DNA of 64,000 bases from Amycolatopsis vancoresmycina (GTDB lineage Bacteria; Actinomycetota; Actinomycetes; Mycobacteriales; Pseudonocardiaceae): the NCBI RefSeq assembly GCF_000716785.1, contig NZ_JNYY01000013.1, positions 212,239 to 276,238 on the forward strand. The letters run 5' to 3'. Below, piece after piece: positions 51,443 to 60,250 of the stretch. A model generated the notes under the pieces. The model saw only the letters and a program-made list of their open reading frames with translations. It ran no database searches and had not been told where the DNA came from. A program made the position numbers and the translations under genes. Numbering within the stretch: position 1 is the first letter of the stretch; each line of letters opens with the position of its first letter.

Positions 51443-52119
51443 ACACGACGACGAGTGCGCCCGGCGGCACCCGGGAAGTCACCGAGGAGGAGATCGCCGC
51501 AGAGTGGCGGGAACGCGCACGGCGAACCGGTTTGCGCCGGGTCATGCGGTCCTCGCAGCCGGACAGCCTGAACGCCGGCGTGACCGAACAGACCCGTGCC
51601 GTCGTGGCGCAGCAGCTCACGCTCGTCGCGGACCGCCTCGGCCGCCGGCCGCGGCACGTCTGGGAAATCGGGTGCGGCATCGGCCGGCTGACGCCGACCA
51701 TCGCTGCACACGCCGAGCGGGTCCACGCGATCGACATGACGCCGGCGATGCTGGACCAGGCCCGCGTCACCTGCCGCCACCTGCCCGCCGTCGAGTTCGA
51801 ACGCGTCCGGGCCGACCGCATGCGGCCGCCACTCGAACGGTACGACGCCGCGGTCTGCGTGTGGGTCCTGATGCACGTGCTCGGCGAAAGCCGCCTCCTC
51901 GACACCTGCCGGGTGATCGCGGAATCCACCCGGCACCTCACGCTCATCGAGTACGAGCACGCGCGTGTCCCGGTGAGCAAGTGGTCACGCCTGCGGACCC
52001 TCGACGACTACGTCCGGCTGCTGCCGGGGGCCGAGGTCGTCGACGAGCGGGTGGTCGACTACGGCGGCGACCGCTCGTTCGCCGCGCTCATCGCGATCGG
52101 TGGCCAGGACGCCCGATGA
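51439..52119 (+). CDS. Class I SAM-dependent methyltransferase
   Basis: 226 residues from GTG 51439. SAM-binding motif HVWEIGCGIGRLTPTIAAHA, acidic residue in VHAIDMTPAMLDQAR, and the post-motif YDAAVCVWVLMHVL. It is a short single-domain enzyme acting on a small molecule, probably O- or N-methylation in the pathway. It is translationally coupled to the second aminotransferase and to the UbiA gene (ATGA at 52116-52119). Confidence 0.85.
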   Translation: MNTTTSAPGGTREVTEEEIAAEWRERARRTGLRRVMRSSQPDSLNAGVTEQTRAVVAQQLTLVADRLGRRPRHVWEIGCGIGRLTPTIAAHAERVHAIDMTPAMLDQARVTCRHLPAVEFERVRADRMRPPLERYDAAVCVWVLMHVLGESRLLDTCRVIAESTRHLTLIEYEHARVPVSKWSRLRTLDDYVRLLPGAEVVDERVVDYGGDRSFAALIAIGGQDAR

Positions 52120-53081
52120 CCGACGCGACCCTTCGGGCGACGCCGTCCACCGCGCGCGAGGCCAAGCTCGTCACCTACGCGAGGCTGGCGAAGCTGGACG
52201 TGTTCGACTACTACCTGAGCCTGCTGGTCGTCCTGTCCGCGGTGCTGCTGCCGATCGGCGGCTTCGACCTCGCGGTGCTGGTGACGCTCGGCCTGTTCGG
52301 GCTCGGTGCCGTCCTGATGACCGCCTCGCTGGTGGCGTTCGACGACCTCACCGGTCACCGCGACGGCAGCGACACGGCCAACTACCGCGCGAACCCGACC
52401 TTGCGCCGCGCCCGGCGAAAACCCCTGGTGACCGGCGCGCTGACCGAACCCGAGGTGGTGTGCTTCGGCTGGCTCACGGCCATCGCGGGCGCCGCCGTCT
52501 TCGCGGTAGCGGTGGCGACCGCTCCCCATGCTCCACAGTGGACGGTCTGGCTGATCGCGGCCAACTTCGTGGTCGGCATCCAGTACTCCTACGGGCTGAA
52601 GATCAGCTACCACGGCTTCCAGGAGGCGTACATCGCCGCACTGGGCTGGGTCATGGTGCTCGCGCCCTACGGCCTGATCACCGGCCGCTTCGACGGGTTC
52701 GTCCTCGTCCAGGCGCTGCTGTTCGGGCTCGGACCACTGCTGTTCGGCGTGTACTCCAACACCAACGACATCGCAGGCGACCGCGCGGTCGGCCGGCCCA
52801 CGGTGGCCGCGCTGACGAGTCCCCGCGGCAACCGGCGGTTCGTCGCGGCACTGTCGCTGGGGGAGTTTCTCCTCGGCGCGGTGGCGTCGGCGACGGGCGT
52901 GGCCCCGTGGTGGTTCGTCCTCCTCATGCTGCCCGTCACCGTCCTGCGCATCCGTCAGTTCGGCATCGGGTTCGGTCCCCGCGGCGACATCCTGCGCGCC
53001 CGGGCGATCGGGTTCACCGCCCACCGGGTGGGCGCCGCGCTGCTCGTGGCCGCGAACCTCGTCCTGGCGGTCACGAAATGA
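52116..53081 (+). CDS. UbiA-family prenyltransferase
   Basis: 321 residues with about eight or nine transmembrane helices. UbiA enzymes transfer an isoprenoid chain to an aromatic or other acceptor in the membrane. The second Mg-diphosphate motif NTNDIAGDRAVGRPT is standard (DxxxD). The first is variant: AFDDLTGHRDGSD rather than NDxxDxxxD, still rich in Asp. Conserved helix text includes YSYGLKISYHGFQEAYIAAL. The acceptor is not known. Coupling to the FAD enzyme gene (ATGA at 53078-53081) suggests sequential action. Confidence 0.85.
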   Translation: MTDATLRATPSTAREAKLVTYARLAKLDVFDYYLSLLVVLSAVLLPIGGFDLAVLVTLGLFGLGAVLMTASLVAFDDLTGHRDGSDTANYRANPTLRRARRKPLVTGALTEPEVVCFGWLTAIAGAAVFAVAVATAPHAPQWTVWLIAANFVVGIQYSYGLKISYHGFQEAYIAALGWVMVLAPYGLITGRFDGFVLVQALLFGLGPLLFGVYSNTNDIAGDRAVGRPTVAALTSPRGNRRFVAALSLGEFLLGAVASATGVAPWWFVLLMLPVTVLRIRQFGIGFGPRGDILRARAIGFTAHRVGAALLVAANLVLAVTK

Positions 53082-54439
53082 GCGGAGGACGGGCGACGGA
53101 CGTCGACGTCGCCGTGGTCGGCGCCGGGATCGCGGGGCTGACCGCGGCGCACGAACTGGCTCGGGCAGGGCTCGCGGTGCGGGTGTTCGAAACGCGGGAC
53201 CGGGTCGGCGGCCGCATGGCGAGTCACCGCCACGCGGGCTACACGATGGACGAGGGCGCGGAACAGATCCCGTCGAGCGGGTACCGGGCGACGTGGGAGC
53301 TGCTGCGCCGGACCGGGCTTCCCGGGGCGGATGTGCCGCGGATCGGCGGTCCCCTCGCGATGTGGCGCGACGGCGCCGCGCACAGCGGGGTCTCCGGCCT
53401 CCGCGGGCTCGTCAGGGGCGCCGGATTGGGCGGGCGTGCCCGCGTCGACCTCGCCCGGTTCCTCACCTGGACGGCCCGGCACCGGCGGCGGTTCGACCCC
53501 GACGTGCCCGAGTCGAGCCCGCTGGGGGAGACCACCGTCGCCGGCCTCGCCCGCCGGTACCACCCCGACCTCCACGACTACCTGTTCCAGCCCGTGGTCG
53601 GCAGCTTCTTCGGCTGGCAACCGGAACGCTCGGCCGCCGCGCCGTTCGTGAGCCTCATGCTCGACGTCGGGCCGCCCTCGACGTGGCGCACCTACCGGGA
53701 CGGCATGGACACCCTCGCCCGCACCCTCGCCGGGCACCTCGACGTGCGTACCGGGACCACCGTCACGCAGGTCACCGCCGACACCGGGATCGCCGTGCTC
53801 ACCACCGACCGCGGCCCGGTCACCGCCGGCGCCGCCGTGCTTTGCGTTCCGGCCCCCGTCGCCGCGCAGCTGCACACCGACGAGCGCGAGCCCGTACGCC
53901 GTTTCGTGGGCGCGTGCACGTTCACCCCCGCGTTGAAGGTCAGCTGCCTGCTCGACCGCCCACTGGGCCTTCGCGCCCCCAAGGCGCTCTACACGCTGCT
54001 GACTCCCGCCGCCGCCGAACCGGTGCTGGCCGGGATCATCTTCGACCACGTCAAGCACCGTGGCCGCGCGCCGGCGGGCCGCGGACTGCTCACCCTGATG
54101 ACCAATCCCTCGGCGATCCCGGGCCTGCTGGACGCTCCGGACGAAGCCGTCGCCGCCGCCCTCGTCGAGCCCGCGACGCGGTACGTACCCGGCTTGGCCG
54201 ACGCGGTCACGGCGACGTTCGTCCACCGGTTCCGCCACGGGCTGCCGGAGGCCACCCCCGAAGCGTTGCGCCTCCGGGCGGGCTTCGCCGCCCGGACCGG
54301 CGCGTACCCGGTGGACTACGCGGGCGACTGGGAGTTCCTGCGGCCCAGCAGCGAGGGCGCGGTGCGCTCCGCGGCCCGCACCGCGTCACGGGTCCTCGCG
54401 CACTCTCGGACGCCGGTACGCGCGAAGGAGCCGGTGTGA
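53078..54439 (+). CDS. FAD-dependent oxidoreductase, amine-oxidase/PPOX-like fold
   Basis: 453 residues. Dinucleotide-binding motif VAVVGAGIAGLTAAHELARA followed by RVFETRDRVGGRMAS is the classic FAD-binding start of amine oxidases, protoporphyrinogen oxidases and carotenoid desaturases. Near residues 230-260 a second FAD contact region (GTTVTQVTADTGIAVLTTDR) is seen. The C-terminal motif GDWEFLRPSSEGAVRSA is where FAD-contacting GD usually lies. It probably desaturates or oxidises the prenylated or amino intermediate. It is coupled on both sides to UbiA and the AMP ligase. Confidence 0.87.
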   Translation: MSGGRATDVDVAVVGAGIAGLTAAHELARAGLAVRVFETRDRVGGRMASHRHAGYTMDEGAEQIPSSGYRATWELLRRTGLPGADVPRIGGPLAMWRDGAAHSGVSGLRGLVRGAGLGGRARVDLARFLTWTARHRRRFDPDVPESSPLGETTVAGLARRYHPDLHDYLFQPVVGSFFGWQPERSAAAPFVSLMLDVGPPSTWRTYRDGMDTLARTLAGHLDVRTGTTVTQVTADTGIAVLTTDRGPVTAGAAVLCVPAPVAAQLHTDEREPVRRFVGACTFTPALKVSCLLDRPLGLRAPKALYTLLTPAAAEPVLAGIIFDHVKHRGRAPAGRGLLTLMTNPSAIPGLLDAPDEAVAAALVEPATRYVPGLADAVTATFVHRFRHGLPEATPEALRLRAGFAARTGAYPVDYAGDWEFLRPSSEGAVRSAARTASRVLAHSRTPVRAKEPV

Positions 54440-56007
54440 AGCCCTACGACATGGGTCTGCTTCTCGACGAGTGCGCCGACCGGGGCGTGCCGACGGTCGT
54501 GCACCTCGACCGCCCGTTCGACATCGCCCCGGACGCCGGGACGACCCACGACCTGCCCGCGCTCGCCCGGCTGGTGCGGACCGCCGCAGGCTGGCTGGCC
54601 GCGGCCGGGGCCGGGCGCGGCGACCGCGTCGCGATCGTCAAGGACAACCACTGGGACTACGACCTGCTTGCCTGCGCGGCCGTGCGGGTCGGCGCCGTGC
54701 CGGCGAAGCTGTCCGGGCACCTGGCCCCCGAGTCCCTCGCCGTCCTGCTCGGCCGGCTCTCGCCGACCGTCCTGGTCACCACGGCCGAAGTGCTGGCCAC
54801 CGCGGATTCGGCCGGAGTCGACCTGACCGACGCTTGCCGGACGACGGTCACCGTCGACCGTGCGCACCCACGCGCCGTCCACGTCGGCGAATTCCGCCAC
54901 GCGGTCCCGCCACGACCGGTTCGGCCCCGCGCGGACGAGCCGCTGGTGATCATGCACACGTCGGGCACGACCGGGCTCCCCAAACTGGTGGTGCACTCCA
55001 CCCGCACGATCATCGGCGCCCTCGCCCGGATGGAGGCCAGCCGCCTGCCGGTGGCCGGCGTGCGCCGCAGCGACACGGTGACGAACGCCAGTTCGTACGC
55101 CCACGGCCGGACGTTCTGCTGGACGGCGAGCGTGCTGAGCCTCGCCCCGGCGGAGGTCGTGGTGCTGACCGACACCGACCCGGACCGGGCCGACCCCGTG
55201 CTGCGCGCCCACCCACCGACGGTGATCGAGGCATTGCCCGCCGCCTACGCGCGCCTCCAGCCCCTGACCACGCGGCTCGACAACGCCTTCCGTGCCGTCC
55301 GGTTGTTCGCGAGCACCTACGACGCCGTGCACCCGCCGACCGTCCGCAGTTACCTCGCCGCGTCGGCTCGCCGACGTCCACTGTGGATGCAGGGGTGGGG
55401 GCAGAGCGAGACCGGGCCGATCACCTTCCGCTTCCTGGGCCGGAAGTCCGCGGCTTGGCGGAACGCCGGCCGCGCCATTCCGTTGCGGACGCGGCTGCGT
55501 GTCATCGACCCGGCCACGCTCGACCCGGTTCCGCGCGGCCGTCCGGGTGTCGTGCAGGTCCGCACGCCGGCGCGGTGCCTGGGCTACGTCGGCGAGGCCG
55601 AGCGGTTCGCGGGCAAGTGCGCGGACGGGTGGTGGAACACCGGCGACGTCGGGGTGCTGACCCGGACCGGATCCGTGTACCTGCTGGACCGCGAGGTGGA
55701 CACGGTGCCGGGGATGAGCTGCCTCGCCGTGGAAGACGTGGTCGAGGACCGCCTCGGCGCCGTGACCGAATGCGTGGTGCTCGGCCGGACCGGCGCTCCG
55801 CCGCTGCCGGTGGTCGTCACGGCCGACGGCACGCTGGACCACGCGGCCTGGTCGGCTGCGGTCGCGGACCTGCCGCGCCTGGCCGAGCCCGTGGTGCTGG
55901 CGCGGGACGACGTCCCCCGCACCGGGACCGGGAAAGTCCGCCGCAGCGCGCTGCTCGCCGCGCTCACCGGGAACGCCGCACCAGCGGGTTCCGGTCGCTG
56001 GACGTGA
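54436..56007 (+). CDS. AMP-dependent acyl-CoA synthetase/ligase (first)
   Basis: 523 residues from GTG 54436. Adenylation motifs: IMHTSGTTGLPKLVVHS (P-loop-like A3), GWGQSETGPITF (A5), WWNTGDVGVL (A7/A8) and RTGTGKVRRSAL with the catalytic Lys (A10). It is an ANL-family enzyme that activates a carboxylic acid as acyl-AMP and then acyl-CoA. No carrier protein is visible in the window, so CoA is the likely acceptor, or an amide is formed directly. The substrate may be aromatic (it resembles benzoate/cinnamate-type ligases only loosely). Confidence 0.9.
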   Translation: MKPYDMGLLLDECADRGVPTVVHLDRPFDIAPDAGTTHDLPALARLVRTAAGWLAAAGAGRGDRVAIVKDNHWDYDLLACAAVRVGAVPAKLSGHLAPESLAVLLGRLSPTVLVTTAEVLATADSAGVDLTDACRTTVTVDRAHPRAVHVGEFRHAVPPRPVRPRADEPLVIMHTSGTTGLPKLVVHSTRTIIGALARMEASRLPVAGVRRSDTVTNASSYAHGRTFCWTASVLSLAPAEVVVLTDTDPDRADPVLRAHPPTVIEALPAAYARLQPLTTRLDNAFRAVRLFASTYDAVHPPTVRSYLAASARRRPLWMQGWGQSETGPITFRFLGRKSAAWRNAGRAIPLRTRLRVIDPATLDPVPRGRPGVVQVRTPARCLGYVGEAERFAGKCADGWWNTGDVGVLTRTGSVYLLDREVDTVPGMSCLAVEDVVEDRLGAVTECVVLGRTGAPPLPVVVTADGTLDHAAWSAAVADLPRLAEPVVLARDDVPRTGTGKVRRSALLAALTGNAAPAGSGRWT

Positions 56008-56016
56008 AGGAGCACG

Positions 56017-56802
56017 ATGACCCTCGCCGACCGGCACTACGTTTTCGACAACGACAGCACCCACAGCGACGAGCAGCACCGCTGCCTGGCCGCAGCCTAC
56101 GACCCCGCCACCACGGAATCGCTGGCCGCGACCGGGGTGGGCCCGGGATGGCAGTGCCTCGAGGTCGGCGCGGGCGGTGGCAGCATCGCGCACTGGCTCG
56201 CCGGACGGGTCGCCCCCACGGGCCGGGTCCTGGCCACCGACATCAACCCCCGGCACATCCGCCCCGCCTCCGGTCTCACGGTCGAACAGCATGACGTCGT
56301 CCGGGACACCCTGCCGGAGCAGCGGTTCGACCTGATCCACGCCCGGCTCGTCCTGCTGCACCTGCCCGAGCGCATCGCCGTGCTCGGCAAGCTGGCGCGA
56401 GCGCTGAAACCGGGCGGCTGGCTGCAGCTCGACGAGTTCGACATCGCCTACGGGCCCGCACTGGCAGGTCCGGAAACCGGTTTGTACGAACGATTCCTCG
56501 ACGCCAAGGCCGCGCTGATGCGGAACGCGGGTGCGCTGGGCAGGTGGGGACGTTCGGTGGGCGCGGCCATGACCGCGGCCGGTCTGGACCGGGTCGAGGC
56601 GCGGCCGCACGTGTCGCTGTGGGACCGCGAATCCGCCGGTCTGCAGCTGCTGGTGCACCACACCCGGCACCTGCGGGACGAGTTCGTCGCGGTCGGGTTC
56701 TCCGACGACGACCTCGCTCGCGTGCGGGACGTCATGGCGCACGAAGACTTCCGCGCGTGCTCGTGCCTGTTCTACACCGTGCGCGGGCGGCGGCCGGCAT
56801 GA
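56017..56802 (+). CDS. Class I SAM-dependent methyltransferase (second of the operon)
   Basis: 261 residues from ATG 56017. The SAM motif is WQCLEVGAGGGSIAHWLAGR, followed by VLATDINPRHIR and the motif FDLIHARLVLLHLPERIAVL, typical of UbiE/Methyltransf_25 enzymes. It is distinct from the shorter methyltransferase upstream. It is coupled to the CoA-transferase gene by ATGA. It may methylate the aromatic or sugar moiety. Confidence 0.87.
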   Translation: MTLADRHYVFDNDSTHSDEQHRCLAAAYDPATTESLAATGVGPGWQCLEVGAGGGSIAHWLAGRVAPTGRVLATDINPRHIRPASGLTVEQHDVVRDTLPEQRFDLIHARLVLLHLPERIAVLGKLARALKPGGWLQLDEFDIAYGPALAGPETGLYERFLDAKAALMRNAGALGRWGRSVGAAMTAAGLDRVEARPHVSLWDRESAGLQLLVHHTRHLRDEFVAVGFSDDDLARVRDVMAHEDFRACSCLFYTVRGRRPA

Positions 56803-58361
56803 CCGCGACCCTGTCCACCGCGCACCCCGCGGCCCGGCTCGCCGGTGACCACCTCGCCGCGCTCGGCGCGAGTGGCGGCACGGTCGAGCCGGTCGTCGAC
56901 TGGGCAGGTCCGGTCGAGCTGCCGCTCACCGACGAGGTGCTCGTCCAGGCGGCCTGCGGGATCATGCACGTCCACGGCCGGGCGCGCGGTGCTCCCGAGC
57001 CGCTGGCCGTCGACTACGCGACCGCGGTGGCCGGGGTGCTCGCCGCGGCCGGCGTGCTCGCAGCGGAGTTCGCGCGAGCCCGCGGGATACCGGTGTCGGC
57101 CGTGCGTACGTCCGTCGCCCAGGCTGCGCTGCTGTCGGTGGGCCAATACTTGGCGTGCGGGCAGGTCGACACCTCTCACGCGGCCGGTGTGCCGCCGCCG
57201 TTCGTGTCCGGCGACGGTGTCCGCTTCGAAATCGAAACCCTCCGGGCCGAGGACTGGCACCGGTTCTGGCGGACGATGGGCGCCGCGGAAGAGACGCTGC
57301 GCCAAGGGTGGGCGCCGTTCCTGCACCGGTTCGCGACCGCGACCTGCCCGCTGCCCGCTGCCCTGCACGACGTGCTGTCCACGCACTTGTTTTCCGGCAT
57401 CCACCGCGCCGGTACCGCGTGCGAGGTGAGCGTCGTGCCCATCGGCGACGTGCCACCGGTGCCGGTGTGGTCCCTCACTCCGTTGCCGGGTGGCACCCTG
57501 GACTCGGGGGCCGCCCCCGGCCTCGACGCGCCGCTGCGGGGGATACGAGTCGTCGAGTCGGCGCGCCGCGTCCAGGGGCCGCTGGCCGGGCACGTGCTGA
57601 GGCTGCTCGGCGCGGACGTGCTGCGGATCGAGCCGCCGGGCGGTGACCCGGCGCGCGGGGTACCCCCGCTGGCCGGCGGGGTGTCCGCGCGGTTCGCGGC
57701 GCTGAACGCGGGCAAGGACGCGGTGGAACTGGACCTCACCCAGTCGGCCGGGCGAGCCGCCGCGAAGGAACTGGTCGCCGGCGCGGATGTGTTCCTGCAC
57801 AACTGGGCGCCGGGCAAGGCGGCGGCGTGGGGTCTGGACGCGCCGGACCTCGCAGCGGTGCGCCCCGGGCTGGTGTACGCGGCGGCGGCGGGCTGGGGCC
57901 ACCACCTCGGCCGGCGTCCACCGCTGGGCACGGACTACGTCGTGCAGGCGCACAGCGGGCTCGCCGCAGCGTTGCGGCCGTCCGGCGAGCCGCCCGCTCC
58001 GTCCCTGATGACGATCACCGACGTACTCGGCGGACTGGTCTGCGCGGCCGGCGTGCTCGCCGGGCTCGGCCGCCGGGACCGGACCGGCGCCGGTTGCCGC
58101 GCCGACACGTCGCTGCTGTCCGCGGCGAGCACGGTTCCCCGGACCCGAGGCCGGTACCGCCGTCCGCTGCGGACCGCGGACGGCTACGTCGCCGCCTCCG
58201 CCCCGCACGACTCCACTCCACAGCGGACGACCGAGGAGCTGCTGACCCGGCTCCGCGCGGCCGGTGTTCCCGCCGTGGCCGTGACGACCGACCTCGGCGC
58301 ACTGGGCGCCGATCCCCGCTTCGCCGCCGCCCTGAACCGGCCACCGTGGGAGTTCCGGTGA
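56799..58361 (+). CDS. Class III (CaiB/BaiF) CoA-transferase, enlarged
   Basis: 520 residues. The second half is the recognisable CaiB/BaiF domain: LRGIRVVESARRVQGPLAGH, LLGADVLRIEPPGGDPARG, FAALNAGKDAVELDLTQSAG, and LVYAAAAGWGHHLG. The usual catalytic Asp region is DYVVQAHSGLAAAL. The first half (AACGIMHVHGRARGAPEPLA, VDYATAVAGVLAAAGVLAAE) looks like a decayed or diverged copy of another class III segment. It would move CoA between acyl groups, perhaps exchanging CoA from an activated intermediate. Confidence 0.82.
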   Translation: MTATLSTAHPAARLAGDHLAALGASGGTVEPVVDWAGPVELPLTDEVLVQAACGIMHVHGRARGAPEPLAVDYATAVAGVLAAAGVLAAEFARARGIPVSAVRTSVAQAALLSVGQYLACGQVDTSHAAGVPPPFVSGDGVRFEIETLRAEDWHRFWRTMGAAEETLRQGWAPFLHRFATATCPLPAALHDVLSTHLFSGIHRAGTACEVSVVPIGDVPPVPVWSLTPLPGGTLDSGAAPGLDAPLRGIRVVESARRVQGPLAGHVLRLLGADVLRIEPPGGDPARGVPPLAGGVSARFAALNAGKDAVELDLTQSAGRAAAKELVAGADVFLHNWAPGKAAAWGLDAPDLAAVRPGLVYAAAAGWGHHLGRRPPLGTDYVVQAHSGLAAALRPSGEPPAPSLMTITDVLGGLVCAAGVLAGLGRRDRTGAGCRADTSLLSAASTVPRTRGRYRRPLRTADGYVAASAPHDSTPQRTTEELLTRLRAAGVPAVAVTTDLGALGADPRFAAALNRPPWEFR

Positions 58362-59917
58362 GCGCGGTGTGGACGTCGACGGCGGGCGTCGCGATCCCGG
58401 ACCTCGTACCCGGGGAGCTGCGGCGGGCGTGGGTGCGGCAAGGGCGGTGTCCCGGCACGGACATCTACCGGTCGTTCACCGAGCACGTGGATGCGCACCC
58501 GGATCGGCAGGCGGTGCTCGACGACGCCGGCCCGGTGACCTACGCCGAGCTCGACCACGCCGTATCGGCCACCGCGGCCGGTCTGCTCGCCGCCGGGCTC
58601 GGCCGGCGCGACGTCATCGGCATCCGGATGGTCAACAGCAGGCACGCGGTCGCGGCCGAGCTGGCGGTGGCCGCCGTCGGCGCGGTCTCCATGCCGTTCC
58701 CCGCGGGGCGGGGCCGCCGGGACGCGCTGAGCCTGCTGCGCCGGGCCAAGGCGACCGGGCTGCTGGTCGACCGGGGAACCGAGGGCTTGCGGGCCCTGCC
58801 CAGCCTGCGAGTGACTCTTGCCCCCGAGGAATTCGCCACCTCGGCGGCGGCCGCTCGTCCCACGCCCGAAGTGGCTTCCGGCGACCCGGCGCGCATCCTC
58901 GTGTCCTCCGGCTCGGAGACCGAACCGAAGATGGTCGCCTACTCGCACGACGCGTTCCTCGGCGGGCGCGCGAACTATGTGCGCGCGCTTCACGAAGACG
59001 ACACCCCGATGCGCAACCTGGTGCTGGTGCCACTGTCGTCGTCGTTCGGCTCGTGCGGGGTCCCGGTCACCGTCGCGGCTCTCGGCGCGACCCTCATCGT
59101 CCAGCGGCAGTTCGACCCCGACGCCACGCTGCGCACGATCGGCGAACACCGGCCGACCCACGTGTTCGGCGTGCCCACGATGCTGAGCCGCCTCGCCGGA
59201 CGCCACCCGCCCCGCCGCCCGCGTGGGCTCCGTGCGCTGGTTTCCAGCGGTGCGCCCATGCCGCCGTCGACCGAACGCCGGATCCGCGCCGGGTTCCGCA
59301 CGCCGGTCATCCTCGTCTACGGCTCGACCGACGGCGTGAACTGCCACAACGCCCGCGACGGCCGGCCCGACCCGGCCGTCGCGAGGATCACCATCGCCGA
59401 CGGATCCGGCCGGCCCCTGCCGCGCGGCGCGACGGGCGAAATCCACGCCCTCGGGCCGATGACCCCACTGTCCTATGTGGCCGATCACGAGCTGAACGCG
59501 CGTTACCGCACCCCCGGCGGCTGGGTCCGCACCGGCGACCACGGCTTCCTCGACGAGCAGGGGGTCCTCCACGTCACCGGCCGCGCCCGGCAGGTCGTCC
59601 TCCGCGGCGGACGATCGATCAGCCCGGCCGAAGTCGAGCTGTGCCTCTCCGGCCATCCCGCCCTGGCCGAAGTCAGCTGCGTGGGCATCCCGGACCCGGA
59701 CCTCGGCGAGCTACTGTGCGCGTGCATCGTGCCCCACGCCGACCACCCGGAACCCGACCTGGCCGAGCTGACCGACTACCTCCGCATCCACCACGAATTC
59801 GAACCGGTGAAGCTCCCGGAACGCCTCATCGTCCTCCCGAGCCTGCCCCTGGGCCCGACCGGCAAGGTCTGCCGGGCCACCTTGGTTCAGCTTGCCGCGT
59901 GCGACTGGCGGTTCTGA
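58358..59917 (+). CDS. AMP-dependent acyl ligase (second)
   Basis: 519 residues from GTG 58358. Adenylation motifs: a variant A3 loop VSSGSETEPKMVAYSH in place of SGTTGxPK, VYGSTDGVN (A5), WVRTGDHGFLDEQG (A7), GRARQVVLRGGRSI (A8) and GPTGKVCRATL with the catalytic Lys. All other key residues remain, so it should be active on its own substrate. It is the last gene of the operon; the 333 bases beyond carry palindromes before a new gene. It may act after the first ligase or on a different acid. Confidence 0.88.
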   Translation: MSAVWTSTAGVAIPDLVPGELRRAWVRQGRCPGTDIYRSFTEHVDAHPDRQAVLDDAGPVTYAELDHAVSATAAGLLAAGLGRRDVIGIRMVNSRHAVAAELAVAAVGAVSMPFPAGRGRRDALSLLRRAKATGLLVDRGTEGLRALPSLRVTLAPEEFATSAAAARPTPEVASGDPARILVSSGSETEPKMVAYSHDAFLGGRANYVRALHEDDTPMRNLVLVPLSSSFGSCGVPVTVAALGATLIVQRQFDPDATLRTIGEHRPTHVFGVPTMLSRLAGRHPPRRPRGLRALVSSGAPMPPSTERRIRAGFRTPVILVYGSTDGVNCHNARDGRPDPAVARITIADGSGRPLPRGATGEIHALGPMTPLSYVADHELNARYRTPGGWVRTGDHGFLDEQGVLHVTGRARQVVLRGGRSISPAEVELCLSGHPALAEVSCVGIPDPDLGELLCACIVPHADHPEPDLAELTDYLRIHHEFEPVKLPERLIVLPSLPLGPTGKVCRATLVQLAACDWRF

Positions 59918-60144
59918 ACCGCAGCTCCAAGCGAGAGCTTGCCTGCATCATGGCACGCGTTGTCGCGCATTCGATCGCGAACGAGTTCTCCGTCGCGCCC
60001 GCGGGACTGCGCCGCTCCGTCTGGTGTGGACACTCGGTGGCGCGCGGAAGTACGAGCTCAGCGACGGGAAGATGACCCGGGCCAAAGCCGGCCACCTCCA
60101 CCTGACCAAAAGTAAGTTACATATCCTGAATTCGGCCATACGTG

Positions 60145-60173
60145 CCGTAGATACGGTTTCCTGTCCTGGACAG
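60145..60173. promoter_or_regulatory. Two palindromes upstream of the propeller gene
   Basis: CCGTA-GA-TACGG at 60145-60156 and CTGTCC-T-GGACAG at 60161-60173 are perfect dyads about 80-100 bases before the GTG at 60251, in a locally AT-richer stretch. They resemble LacI/GntR-type operators. The intergenic region 59918-60250 has no gene. Confidence 0.5.
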
Positions 60174-60250
60174 TGGCCAGGCCGGCGAGTTTGGTGCACT
60201 ATCCAGGCGAACTGGTCCAGCGAGGCGCTGCCGAACCCGAGGAGGCAATC

